This document shows, in pieces, positions 37,805 to 46,014 of a stretch of DNA of 46,014 bases; position 1 is the stretch's first letter, and each line of letters starts with the position of its first letter. The notes below the pieces were generated by a model. That model had not been told where the DNA came from. It saw only the letters and a program-made list of their open reading frames with translations, and did not search any database. Made by a program: the position numbers and the translations under genes. Source of the stretch: an uncultured Pseudomonadota bacterium (GTDB taxonomy: Bacteria > Pseudomonadota > Alphaproteobacteria > RUG11792); assembly GCA_902796345.1 (NCBI GenBank), contig CADBOF010000041.1:1-46014 (forward strand), in the 5' to 3' direction.

Positions 37805-38027
37805 TTGACCCCATAAAAACTGATACTCAAAACCTTCTAATGGTAAAACATAAACAAAACTTAATGCAATTTTTATGATTTGCTATCTAACTAACAGCTG
37901 TAAATTTTAACTCCGATCAAGAAGTTAATAGTTGTGTAAAAATTATATGTCAACATACAGATAAAAGCAAAATAATCTTTTATGTTAAAATAAAGCTCGT
38001 TACTAATGACCGGAAAATGTAAAATTT

Positions 38028-39287
38028 ATGTTGAGTATTGGTTTGTTTTCTTTATTTGTATTATTTGGATCTGGGATTGGTTTATTTTTGTATGAACCAA
38101 AGGATACAACAAATGTTTCAAATTCTGAGCCACAGTGCACAAGTAGGCCGTGTGTAGATTCTGTTGCGAAAAATATGCGTACGAACAAAACTGATATTAC
38201 TGTTGTTAACAATGATTGCTCTAAACTTCCGTCATTTTGTGAAAAATTAAAACGGGACGTTAACCAGTTTATGGAATTTAAAACAGAATCTTTAAAAGAC
38301 GTGACAGATCCAAATATAAAAATATGTAGATTTAATTCAGGAAGTGATAATGGTATAACGGCATCATGTTTGAACGCTTTTATACACTTAGATATCGATA
38401 ACGAATGTGACAATCCATTTTTTAAAAAACTTATGGAAAAATTGCGTCAAGAACAAAAATCTGTTAATGATATTTCAACTACTATTAATCCTCATAGCAT
38501 TATTCACGATATCTTTAATGAACTAGGAGAAGATGTTGTATTACAAAATATTGCTGATAATGAACGTAACGCTCTAAAGAATTGTTTACTTAATGGTGGT
38601 AATAATCCGTTTGAATTCATGACTGCGTTGTATAAAATCTGCGGATTGGAACAAAATGAAAGATTTACTCGATCTGTTATTAACAAAGAGAACGGAACAA
38701 AAACTGTGGATTCTCCGTGTCTCCGATTAACGCCACCTCTGTCCCCAGAAGAGATATTGCATGGCTCGAATCAATTTTCTGCACAACAACTGTTCGACAT
38801 CGTTAAATATCAAGGATTTAATAGGGTTGTTTATGTGAACCAAAATGATTACTGGATGCGTGAGTGGAAGCGTAAGCATTCAATAAATTTCCCAACGAGA
38901 TGTTTGTGTTTATCTTTTGACACCCTGTTACCAGCTGTAAATTTAGTCATGGCAAAATTCTATTACAATTATCACATCGGTGAATTTGCTCTATCCGACT
39001 CTAAAGATTATATCCTTAAAGCGTTGATTTGTTGTACTTTGAGCAAAAATGAAATATTAGAAATGAAACAACATAGTATATTAAACATAAACAAAAAGTA
39101 TTCGTGCATTTTGAATAACCCCTCAGGAAAAAACAGTTCAACGCTTGTTGTTATAGATCCAACAAGCGAAAAACTGGTCTTGAATGTAAACACTGGTTTT
39201 ATGCCTATTGAAGCTATGATAGGAGCTTTAAAAATTGACGACAACAATTATCGTGTTCCAATAATGGCATTTTACGAAAAAAAATAA
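38028..39287 (+). CDS. membrane-anchored protein of unknown function, 419 aa
   Basis: One N-terminal hydrophobic segment (MLSIGLFSLFVLFGSGIGLFL) would anchor or export a soluble body of about 395 residues. The body is rich in Cys (over a dozen), with SRPCVDS, NNDCSKLPSFCEK, TASC and RCLCLSF. It looks mixed alpha/beta, with a Tyr/Trp-rich core (FNRVVYVNQNDYWMREWKRK). I recognise no family or catalytic motif. It is flanked by opposite-strand genes, so it is a single-gene unit. An exported effector or enzyme is possible; nothing decides this. Confidence 0.65.
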   Translation: MLSIGLFSLFVLFGSGIGLFLYEPKDTTNVSNSEPQCTSRPCVDSVAKNMRTNKTDITVVNNDCSKLPSFCEKLKRDVNQFMEFKTESLKDVTDPNIKICRFNSGSDNGITASCLNAFIHLDIDNECDNPFFKKLMEKLRQEQKSVNDISTTINPHSIIHDIFNELGEDVVLQNIADNERNALKNCLLNGGNNPFEFMTALYKICGLEQNERFTRSVINKENGTKTVDSPCLRLTPPLSPEEILHGSNQFSAQQLFDIVKYQGFNRVVYVNQNDYWMREWKRKHSINFPTRCLCLSFDTLLPAVNLVMAKFYYNYHIGEFALSDSKDYILKALICCTLSKNEILEMKQHSILNINKKYSCILNNPSGKNSSTLVVIDPTSEKLVLNVNTGFMPIEAMIGALKIDDNNYRVPIMAFYEKK

Positions 39288-39315
39288 AAAATGATAAAAA
39301 TCGTTGATTCAACAC

Positions 39316-41268
39316 CTATTTTATAGCGATAGTATTTAATATTCCGCGTATACTTTCCGGATTGTTTATTGTCGTCAAATCTTCAAAATCTTTTATATTT
39401 CCTGATGCTATATGTCTTAATATGCGACGTAATATCTTTCCCGATCGCGTTTTAGGTAGGTCAGGAACAATTGACACTATATCAGGTTTTGTTATTGGGC
39501 TTATAACATCCTTTACATGCTTGATTATTGCGTCAATATGATTATTTATAACATCTGTTGCTTTTGATTTAATATCATTTGTGACGTCTTTTTTAAGAAC
39601 AACAAAGGCATAAATTCCTTCACCCTTGATTGGGTGAGGGTACCCTACAACACAGACTTCGGCAACGATATCTAACTCAGCTATAACCTCTTCTATCTCT
39701 ATAGGACTTATGCGGTGACCTGAAACGTTTAATACATCATCATTACGCCCTGTGATCCAAAAATTACCATCACAATCAAAATACGCTTCATCTCCACAAC
39801 AGTAGAGTTTTTCAGTAGTTTGAGAATAGTAGAGATTTTTAAGGGAGCCATTAACAACATCAATCAGCATGCCTGGCATTGAATATTGTATAAATAAAGC
39901 TCCTTTTGTTTCTGGTTTTGTTATCGTGACATCGTTTTCATCTTTGAGGATCAACTTACAGCCAAAAAATTGCCTGCCTATATGTCCGTACGTTTTCATT
40001 TCTTCCAAATTGCTGAGTGGAGCAGTTGGAACTCCACCAAGTTCTGTTTGCCCCCACATATTAACTATTGGACAACGTTCTTTACCAATTTTATTAAAGT
40101 ACCAATACCAAGCATCTTTATTTAAAATTTCTCCAAAAACTCCTAAATATTTTAACGAATCAAGCGATACATTATTTAATACTTTGTCGCCATATTGCAT
40201 CATAGCTCTTATTACAGTAGGAGCAGTATTAAATGATGTTATTTTGTGTTTATCGATTATTTCCCACAATATTGAATGTCTAGGATATGTAGGTATGCCT
40301 TCATAAAATACAGATGTAATACCGTTACAAAGTGCGGAATACAGTGCATAAGCATGACCGCCCATCCACCCTATATCTCCCGATCCCCAAAAAATTTCAT
40401 TTTCAAACATATTGAAAAAATATTTCCCAGTTAGCATTGAAAATAGTAAAAAGCCTCCCGTACTCATTACAATTCCTTTAGGTTTTCCAGCAGAACCTGA
40501 AGTATATAAAATAAATAATTTATCAGTTGCTGATGTATCAGTTATAGGACACTTGCATGACATACCATTAGACATATCGTAATAATCAAAATCTTGTTTA
40601 TCATTCCAATCAATATTTATTCCTTTGCGTTTTACAACAAGACATTTAACAGGATAATCTAGAATTTTACGTGCTTCGTCTATATTTAATTTCATTGGGA
40701 TTGTTTTACCACCACGGGTATTGGCATCAACAGTTACTACAAAATTTGACTTACAGTCGTTCATACGCATTGCTACTGCGTTAGGAGAAAAACCAGCAAA
40801 TACAGCGGTATAAGGAATGCCCAAACGTGTACATGCGAGGCATGCATACACAGCTTCGGGCACCATGGGCATATAAACTGTTATGCAATCATCACGTGTT
40901 AACCCAAAAGTTTTGATCGTATTAGCAAATTTACACACTTCATCTTTTAGTTTTTTATATGTTATATATTCACACGTGTCAAAATGCTCGCTTTGCCATA
41001 TTATCGCGATCTTGTCAGGTGAAACTTCAGCATGGCGATCGACGCAGTTGTAGCAGGCATTTATTCGTCCATCAGGAAACCATAGTATTGCTCCATTTTC
41101 GGATTTTTTAGTCGTAATTTTAGGTAACACATTCCAAGACAATCGATCTATTTGTGACATCCAATATGCTTCTGGTTCTGAAAGAGAATAATTGTAAATT
41201 TCTTTGTATATATTAATATTTCTCCAGGCGTTATCATTATGTAATAATTCATAACTTGGAATTTTCAT
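39316..41268 (-). CDS. acs: acetyl-CoA synthetase (AMP-forming)
   Basis: Activates acetate to acetyl-CoA through an acetyl-adenylate. The adenylate-forming motifs are YTSGSAGKPKGIV (core P-loop, with Ala replacing the usual Thr), MWGQTELGG and GRNDDVLNVSGHRISPIEIEE. The C-terminal PKTRSGKILRRIL contains the catalytic Lys that is acetylated in relatives. The length of 650 aa is standard. Propionyl-CoA synthetase is the main alternative; length and N-terminal EAYWMSQIDRLSW favour the Acs/PrpE group in general. Confidence 0.9.
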   Translation of the reverse strand: MKIPSYELLHNDNAWRNINIYKEIYNYSLSEPEAYWMSQIDRLSWNVLPKITTKKSENGAILWFPDGRINACYNCVDRHAEVSPDKIAIIWQSEHFDTCEYITYKKLKDEVCKFANTIKTFGLTRDDCITVYMPMVPEAVYACLACTRLGIPYTAVFAGFSPNAVAMRMNDCKSNFVVTVDANTRGGKTIPMKLNIDEARKILDYPVKCLVVKRKGINIDWNDKQDFDYYDMSNGMSCKCPITDTSATDKLFILYTSGSAGKPKGIVMSTGGFLLFSMLTGKYFFNMFENEIFWGSGDIGWMGGHAYALYSALCNGITSVFYEGIPTYPRHSILWEIIDKHKITSFNTAPTVIRAMMQYGDKVLNNVSLDSLKYLGVFGEILNKDAWYWYFNKIGKERCPIVNMWGQTELGGVPTAPLSNLEEMKTYGHIGRQFFGCKLILKDENDVTITKPETKGALFIQYSMPGMLIDVVNGSLKNLYYSQTTEKLYCCGDEAYFDCDGNFWITGRNDDVLNVSGHRISPIEIEEVIAELDIVAEVCVVGYPHPIKGEGIYAFVVLKKDVTNDIKSKATDVINNHIDAIIKHVKDVISPITKPDIVSIVPDLPKTRSGKILRRILRHIASGNIKDFEDLTTINNPESIRGILNTIAIK

Positions 41269-41389
41269 ACAATTTCCTCATACTTTGTAGTTTTTATATG
41301 ACGTAGTTTAACAACAAAATGCGACTACATAAAATAATTGCTCAAAAAGTGAACAGTGTGAGTACAAAATATAAAATAATCAATTTGTG

Positions 41390-41417
41390 TTTATATTGGC
41401 ATGTTTTTGTATATAAT
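41390..41417 (+). promoter_or_regulatory. possible promoter for solenoid protein B
   Basis: A perfect TATAAT lies at 41412-41417, with TTTATA at 41390-41395 as the -35 at 16-base spacing (a weak match). It would give a leader of about 110 bases before the ATG at 41538. Confidence 0.35.
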
Positions 41418-41537
41418 ATTCATGTATTTTGCTCTAATTAAAGGTTATTTAACTTTTTTACGTTATTAATATAAGTGACATTGCGATAACATATGTTTTT
41501 GCATGCAAAATTTTGTATTTGATAGGAGAATTCAACT

Positions 41538-42977
41538 ATGAACAAAATTTTATTAAAATCTCTAGCTATAGTTTCGCTCATTGAATTAGGACAGGCAGAT
41601 TCCACAACTATCACAGTTCCAATAACAGTAATGGCTGGCAATCACTTAAATTTAGAAAATGCAGACAGTTATGACATCTCAGCTGAAGTTAGAGTAAGTG
41701 GCGACGATGATTACGCAAGTACACTTACAGCAACAAAGCCTGTTACGATAACAACAAATGGATCGTTGCAAATTGCAGGTAATGCAACAGCAACATTTAA
41801 CGATACATTAACAATTGGTAATGGTGGAACAGTAAACTTAATCCCAACAGGTATGAAGGTACCATTAATAAATGTAAAAGATAATCTTACTTACATCGGT
41901 AAAGTCTTTGCGTGGGCAACTGACGGTTCAGAAATCAGCATACACAAAAAAGACGGAAAGCAAAAAGCACTGTTTGACATATCAAGACAAACGTCTGACA
42001 GCTATTGTACTACACCTGTTAACGGAAACAATCAAACATTTTTGGAATATTATAATTCTACAGCCGATCTGACAAGTGCAGGTTACACAGAAGAATTAGA
42101 TTCTCTTGAGAGATTACAAGACTCTAACGATGCCAAAAAGGACGACCTCGTTAACATATTAAGAACTAGGCTAACAAATTATCTTGGTAATACAAACAAC
42201 TCAGTTCTCAAAAATATGAAAATGCAAGATTACCTAGTATCGGTCGGAAACAGCGATATTACTATTTCCGATACAAATGAAGTAAAATATGTAATAGATG
42301 GCACGGAAACATTGATAAGAACCAACGAAAGTACTAAAAATGTCGTAGAAGCAAAAGATGGGCTATCTCTTATTAGGGCTGATGGTACTGGAATATTTGA
42401 CTTTTATACAGCATTTAATACGCAAGGAGAAAACAGCTCAATACCAAATACAGCAGGAAATTCGTTTGTACAATGGTCAGATAATGTACAATTGCCATTA
42501 TCAAATGAAACATCAAACAATACTGAGTTTGATTTTAAAACAAATTTTGCTCCATCTGAAGAATATAAAAATGATTTATATATAACAAATGGAGTTCAAA
42601 ACGTTGAAACAGTAAAATTTACAGGCGATAATAGCACTTTTACAAATAAAGTCGTATTAAATGGGACATTACATAATGTTGAGTTTGGATACCAAAATGG
42701 ATACATATCAATAGATGCCACAAATGTTACTGATGACATAATATTAACAATACAAAATGGAACAAATAGTAATCAAGGAACCAACAATATAACTAACATT
42801 CCAATTGTGCGTGACGAGCAAAAAGTGACGTTCTCGACTGGGGATTACAATACAGTTAATTTCAGCTCTGCCGACGCCACAGAAAAAATTTATCATTTTG
42901 ACACCTTCAATATGGGAACTGGTTCAGTAATAAACATTGGCGATGATGATCATCAAGGTATAACCTTAGTTCTTTAA
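41538..42977 (+). CDS. exported beta-solenoid-like protein B, paralogue of the gene at 22215
   Basis: A 479-aa protein with a short signal peptide (MNKILLKSLAIVSLIELGQA). AGGAG at 41524-41528 supports this start. The order of parts matches protein A: a Thr/Asn-rich beta-solenoid-like N-terminus (VTITTNGSLQIAGNATATF), a helical middle (TFLEYYNST, ILRTRLTNYLG, LKNMKMQDYL), then a beta-rich part. There, DFYTAFN, NTEFDFKTNFA (from residue 328), FTGDNSTFTNKVVLN and YHFDTFNMGTGSV correspond to DFYSNFN, NTEFEFKTKLA, FSGDNTGFVSNKVKLN and YEFDSFIMGDAST in A. It ends in GITLVL and has no beta-barrel. A surface or secreted structural role is inferred; function is unknown. It is divergent from acs and followed by a strong terminator. 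Confidence 0.8.
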   Translation: MNKILLKSLAIVSLIELGQADSTTITVPITVMAGNHLNLENADSYDISAEVRVSGDDDYASTLTATKPVTITTNGSLQIAGNATATFNDTLTIGNGGTVNLIPTGMKVPLINVKDNLTYIGKVFAWATDGSEISIHKKDGKQKALFDISRQTSDSYCTTPVNGNNQTFLEYYNSTADLTSAGYTEELDSLERLQDSNDAKKDDLVNILRTRLTNYLGNTNNSVLKNMKMQDYLVSVGNSDITISDTNEVKYVIDGTETLIRTNESTKNVVEAKDGLSLIRADGTGIFDFYTAFNTQGENSSIPNTAGNSFVQWSDNVQLPLSNETSNNTEFDFKTNFAPSEEYKNDLYITNGVQNVETVKFTGDNSTFTNKVVLNGTLHNVEFGYQNGYISIDATNVTDDIILTIQNGTNSNQGTNNITNIPIVRDEQKVTFSTGDYNTVNFSSADATEKIYHFDTFNMGTGSVINIGDDDHQGITLVL

Positions 42978-43009
42978 CTTACATACACAAAATACATGTG
43001 TTAGTACTT

Positions 43010-43045
43010 TCGGTTCGGATTATTATGTAATGTAATCCGAACCGA
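43010..43045 (+). terminator. strong hairpin terminator after solenoid gene B
   Basis: TCGGTTCGGATTA at 43010-43022 and TAATCCGAACCGA at 43033-43045 form a perfect 13-bp stem with a 10-base loop, followed by TATATTGTATT. It separates the solenoid B gene from tolQRA. Confidence 0.75.
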
Positions 43046-43171
43046 TATATTGTATTAATACGGTATTTTTTACGAAAAAAGAATATAGCAAATCTATTTT
43101 CATAAAGTCATTTATCAGGCAAGTATGCTAATAAACATACTAAAAATTAGAAATAATTTATATTTATGGGT

Positions 43172-43201
43172 TTGACGCGTGATATAATAAAACTATATAA
43201 A
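43172..43201 (+). promoter_or_regulatory. promoter for tolQRA
   Basis: TTGACG at 43172-43177 (five of six consensus bases) is followed by TATATA at 43194 or TATAAA at 43196, with spacers of 16 or 18 bases. It lies about 36 bases before the tolQ start. Confidence 0.55.
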
Positions 43202-43236
43202 TAGTTACATATGGATTTTGCCATATTCTACGTTCA

Positions 43237-44004
43237 ATGAATGATCAGGTATTGCAATCAGCAACTTCATTACAGACTGGACAACAAATCGTTAACGGAA
43301 TTAATGCTAATGGTGTAATTCAACCGGCTGCTGATAGTTCTATTTTTTCTTATTTTTGGCATGCGAGTTTTCTTATTAAAATAGTAATTTTGTCTCTCAT
43401 TATCGCATCTATATATTCGTGGGCGTTGATTATATCTAATCGAATAAAATTAAAACGATTAAACAAAGAAGCTGACTATTTCGAAGAAGAATTTTGGTCT
43501 GGAAATCCGCTTGATAGTTTATATAAACAAGTTCGTAATGTAGCCACAGACCCTATGACAACGGTTTTTTGTGTGGCAATGTCTGAGTGGGAGCAAGCTA
43601 TGCAAGACGGTCATACACAGACAGAAACTTTAATACTACGTGTTGAAAAAGCAATGGAGGTTGCCATTAATCGAGAAACTGCTGATTTAGAAAAAGGTTT
43701 GCCAATGTTATCTGGGATAGGTACGAATGGCGTAATAATAGGATTGTTTGGAACAGTACTTGGAATATTGAACGGATTTAAAACGATTGCAATGCAACAA
43801 AGCGCCTCAATTGCGGTACTTGGTCCAATAATAAGCGAAGCACTTGTAACAACAGCTTTTGGAATAATTACTGCAATTCCTGCAGCGTTTGGTTATAACA
43901 AACAACGTTCAACAATTAATAGATATATAAAACGGTTAGAAATATTTGCTGAGGATTTCAGCTTAATTATTTCGAGACAAACTGGCACTGTTACGGAACA
44001 GTAG
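43237..44004 (+). CDS. tolQ: TolQ proton-channel subunit
   Basis: Inner-membrane component of the Tol-Pal motor, which pulls the outer membrane inwards at division. It has three TM segments: about 45-68, and a pair formed by LSGIGTNGVIIGLFGTVLGILNGF and ISEALVTTAFGIITAIPAAFGYNKQ. The Thr residues in these two helices, which line the proton path in TolQ/ExbB, are kept. The tandem with tolR and tolA favours TolQ over ExbB. The length of 255 aa is slightly above average because of an N-terminal extension. Confidence 0.93.
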   Translation: MNDQVLQSATSLQTGQQIVNGINANGVIQPAADSSIFSYFWHASFLIKIVILSLIIASIYSWALIISNRIKLKRLNKEADYFEEEFWSGNPLDSLYKQVRNVATDPMTTVFCVAMSEWEQAMQDGHTQTETLILRVEKAMEVAINRETADLEKGLPMLSGIGTNGVIIGLFGTVLGILNGFKTIAMQQSASIAVLGPIISEALVTTAFGIITAIPAAFGYNKQRSTINRYIKRLEIFAEDFSLIISRQTGTVTEQ

Positions 44005-44008
44005 TTTT

Positions 44009-44464
44009 ATGAAAATTAAGTATCATGAAAATTCTGAAGTTTTTATAAATGTGGCTCCTCTTGTTGAGGTGATGCTCGTATTAATAATTATATTTATGCT
44101 TACTGCACCAACATTGAATGTTGGAATACAGGTTGACTTGCCAAAATCAGGATCTACTGAAATTAATAATTCTAAAAATACTCCTGTGATAATATCGATA
44201 AACAAATTAGGTGAGTTATTTCTAGAAGAAACGAAGATGTCGATCGAAGAACTTACGGATAAATTACCTCATATATTGCAAGCCGGAAAAACTGATGTGG
44301 TATACATTCGTGGCGATAAGAATCTGCCGTATGGCAAGATTGTTGAAATAATGAGTTTTATATCAATGTCTGGCTTATGTAAAGTATCTCTTATTGCCGA
44401 ACATGATGAAACATTGAATGTTAAGAATTCTGAGAAAGTAACACGATTACCGAAGCTTTCATGA
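44009..44464 (+). CDS. tolR: TolR with Glu at the transmembrane proton-carrying position
   Basis: Partner of TolQ in the Tol motor. It has one TM segment (about 16-35) and a periplasmic domain with DLPKSGSTEI and IRGDKNLPYGKIVEIMSFI, as in TolR/ExbD. The strictly conserved Asp of the TM helix (PxxDVxLVLLIIFM in the family) is Glu20 here, encoded by GAG at 44066-44068 in PLVEVMLVLIIIFM. It starts four bases after tolQ and overlaps tolA as ATGA. Confidence 0.92.
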   Translation: MKIKYHENSEVFINVAPLVEVMLVLIIIFMLTAPTLNVGIQVDLPKSGSTEINNSKNTPVIISINKLGELFLEETKMSIEELTDKLPHILQAGKTDVVYIRGDKNLPYGKIVEIMSFISMSGLCKVSLIAEHDETLNVKNSEKVTRLPKLS

Positions 44465-45423
44465 GACCTATTGCAGTTTGGATATCGATAGTTTTGCATA
44501 TAGTAATACTAGTATTTTCTTATCTTGATTTTTATGATTTCTTTGGCAAACGTCCTATAAAAGATACAGGTCGTACTGTTTTTGATTTTGTGACTATAGG
44601 AGATAAAAGTAAAGCACCTGTTTTGTCTTCCGAAAACTCAAGGGCAACAAGAAAAAAATCTTATACTGAAAATAAAGAGAATAATAAAAAACAAATTAAT
44701 ACTGAACGGTCCGAGTTAACGCAATTGAAAGACGAAGGGTGCACGAGTAAAAAGAACATAGACACACATCATTCAGTCAATAAAAAGAAAACTAACAAAT
44801 CTTTAAACAAAAAAGACAAAATAGCCGACATGTCAAACTCAAAAATCAATAATCAAAAAGCAAAGGATGTTAAAAAAAAACGATCTGATAAATCTTCAAG
44901 TAAAGTTTCGAATAATAAAAAGTCTTTGACAAAACCAAACAAAAAAAGTGTTAAATCAGGGACGAAAGCCTTAGTTGACAAAACTCTTCAAAACAAAAAA
45001 ACGTCTAATATTAAGCAAGGTGAAAAAGGCATTCTTGATAGTATTATAGATAATGCTTTGGCTGATGGAAATTATGAAAACTCTGGAGTAAATGCTGAGG
45101 CAGTTGGGGATACATTAACTGCTACGCAAATAGATCTAGTTCGTGAAACAATTCGCCCGTGTTGGCATTTTCCAGCTGGACTTAAGGATGCTGATACACT
45201 AGTTGTTGATATAAAAATGGAGTTAAATCAAGATGGATATGTGACGTCTGCAAAAATTTCTGATACATCAAGATTACAAAAAGATACGAATTTTAAAACT
45301 GCAGCAGAGAGTGCATTAAGAGCTGTTTTAGATCCTGCATGTAATCCACTGCCTTTGCCTAAAGAAAAGTATAATGAATGGAAAGATTTAGAACTGAGTT
45401 TCAATCCTACGTCTTGGATGTAA
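44461..45423 (+). CDS. tolA: TolA envelope-spanning protein
   Basis: Links the TolQR motor to the outer membrane. A TM anchor lies at about residues 5-24 (WISIVLHIVILVFSYLDFY). A long Lys/Asn/Ser-rich region (about 50-205) follows in place of the usual Ala/Lys helix. The C-terminal TolA domain (about 220-320) is well conserved: CWHFPAGLKDADTLVVDIKM, AAESALRAVLDPACNPLPLPKEKY and DLELSFNP. The length of 320 aa fits. The next gene is not tolB. Confidence 0.92.
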   Translation: MRPIAVWISIVLHIVILVFSYLDFYDFFGKRPIKDTGRTVFDFVTIGDKSKAPVLSSENSRATRKKSYTENKENNKKQINTERSELTQLKDEGCTSKKNIDTHHSVNKKKTNKSLNKKDKIADMSNSKINNQKAKDVKKKRSDKSSSKVSNNKKSLTKPNKKSVKSGTKALVDKTLQNKKTSNIKQGEKGILDSIIDNALADGNYENSGVNAEAVGDTLTATQIDLVRETIRPCWHFPAGLKDADTLVVDIKMELNQDGYVTSAKISDTSRLQKDTNFKTAAESALRAVLDPACNPLPLPKEKYNEWKDLELSFNPTSWM

Positions 45424-45497
45424 CATATTTATTCTCACCATAATTGAAAGCTTTAAAAAATTCGCCAAAAAAAAACCCGCAGAATAGGATAATTTAA

Positions 45498-45530
45498 TGT
45501 TTCTAGGTAATATACAGGGGCTCTGTTGAT
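45498..45530 (+). promoter_or_regulatory. short upstream ORF overlapping the start of the next gene
   Basis: An ATG at 45498 opens a ten-codon frame (MFLGNIQGLC) that stops at TGA 45528-45530. This TGA overlaps the TTG start proposed for the next gene. The arrangement resembles the minicistron in front of ftsZ, but it may be chance. Confidence 0.25.
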
Positions 45531-46014
45531 TACAAGTTTAGTGATATTAACGATAATAGGGTCAGGCGTTATAGCAATATCTGCAATGACCGATGAATCG
45601 ACATACAAACCGAGTAGTACTGATCAAAAATACTTTCAGACAGAAACACAATCTGTGTCTACACAATCTGTGTCTAAGGATAATTTAATTAAAAACAAGT
45701 TGAAAGAACAAATCAAACATGATGAAAAAGTGCCACCAAAGGCAGAACCAGCTAAAGCGGTTTTTGTAAATGGGCTGAAACCCAAAAAGCTAAACCTTCA
45801 GTGGTATGAAAACAAACATGCGCAAAATCCAAATGACGAAAACGAAAATGCGCAAGAAGACAGCAATCAAGAAGACAGCAATAATCAAAATGATAATTCG
45901 TTTATTGATGAAGACAGTGTTTCACAACATCGAAATGAAGAACCAAATAATGAGCAAAATGAAGAACCAAATAATGAACAAAATGAAGAACCAAATAATG
46001 AACAAAATGAAGAA
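45526..46014 (+). CDS. exported repeat-containing protein, truncated by the window end
   Basis: An open frame runs from a TTG at 45526 to the last base without a stop. AGGGG at 45516-45520 gives a ribosome binding site. In-frame alternatives are CTG at 45523 and GTG at 45541; a stop at 45508 limits the upstream side. The N-terminus is a hydrophobic export signal (ITSLVILTIIGSGVIAISA). The mature part has a TQSVS duplication, a Lys-rich stretch (KNKLKEQIKHDEK), then Asn/Gln/Glu/Asp-rich low complexity ending in NEEPNNEQ repeats. It lies where tolB would be expected, and no TolB-like propeller is visible in the 163 residues available. Function unknown. Confidence 0.6.
   Translation, partial: MITSLVILTIIGSGVIAISAMTDESTYKPSSTDQKYFQTETQSVSTQSVSKDNLIKNKLKEQIKHDEKVPPKAEPAKAVFVNGLKPKKLNLQWYENKHAQNPNDENENAQEDSNQEDSNNQNDNSFIDEDSVSQHRNEEPNNEQNEEPNNEQNEEPNNEQNEE
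45646..45675 (+). repeat. 15-bp tandem duplication (TQSVS x2)
   Basis: ACACAATCTGTGTCT occurs at 45646-45660 and 45661-45675 without mismatch, inside the exported repeat protein. Each unit is itself partly palindromic. Confidence 0.9.
45934..46014 (+). repeat. 24-bp coding tandem repeat (NEEPNNEQ)
   Basis: The 24-base unit starting AATGAAGAACCAAATAATGA is present at 45934-45957, 45958-45981 and 45982-46005, and a partial fourth copy runs off the window. Only one base differs between copies (GAG/GAA), indicating recent expansion. Confidence 0.92.

Overview
The window is an AT-rich, densely coded bacterial chromosome segment that reads with the standard genetic code: TGA ends miaB, nrdD and dapD in the right places. 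The families point to a Gram-negative alphaproteobacterium. The clues are a class I lysyl-tRNA synthetase, an FtsZ whose tail ends in a DIPA-x-x-RRR peptide, a tolQRA cluster with an alphaproteobacterial-type TolA C-terminus, and a surE/nlpD and miaB-ybeY-corC gene order. Frequent strand switches, short intergenic gaps, broken classical clusters (ftsZ without ftsQA, miaB-ybeY without phoH, no tolB directly after tolA) and a sugar-phosphate-type transporter suggest a reduced, probably host-associated or low-oxygen organism. The lineage is an inference; no rRNA is present.

Layout. 1-1040: a tandem repeat at the window edge and two unrecognised small ORFs, closed by an inverted repeat. 1042-7795 (minus): DsbA-like protein, cysS, pgpA, class I lysS, nrdD (lacking its glycyl-radical segment) and a DUF1284 protein, mostly overlapping. 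7888-17929 (plus): holB-like, asd, hemW, surE, nlpD-like, miaB, ybeY, corC and a class II uvrA. 17945-18391 (minus): a small exported protein. 18534-23897 (plus): dapD, greA, pnp and a secreted solenoid-like protein A. 23972-25465 (minus): dnaA, divergent from ftsZ (25716-27080), which is followed by a small NuoA-like membrane protein. 27509-29305 (minus): a SulP transporter. 29532-36392 (plus): secA with a long basic tail, tRNA-Arg(ACG), an Asn-rich thioredoxin-like exported protein and PBP2. 36527-37804 (minus): an OPA-family MFS transporter. 38028-39287 (plus): an unknown membrane-anchored protein. 39316-41268 (minus): acetyl-CoA synthetase. 41538-42977 (plus): secreted solenoid protein B, a paralogue of A. 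43237-45423: tolQRA. 45526-end: an uncatalogued, truncated exported protein with Asn/Glu repeats.

How it fits together. Most genes are housekeeping: translation, replication and division, cell wall (asd, dapD, PBP2, nlpD) and envelope (tolQRA, secA, pgpA). The lineage-specific layer is exported: two paralogous beta-solenoid-like proteins, two CxxC thiol proteins (one with a Cys-rich tail), a membrane-anchored unknown, and the repeat protein after tolA. The most unusual points are the NrdD without a glycyl-radical loop, the solenoid paralogue pair, the Asn-rich/Cys-rich thioredoxin, the SecA extension, the TolR with Glu in place of its transmembrane Asp, and the orphan NuoA-like protein behind ftsZ. 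No gap longer than 300 bases lacks a gene.
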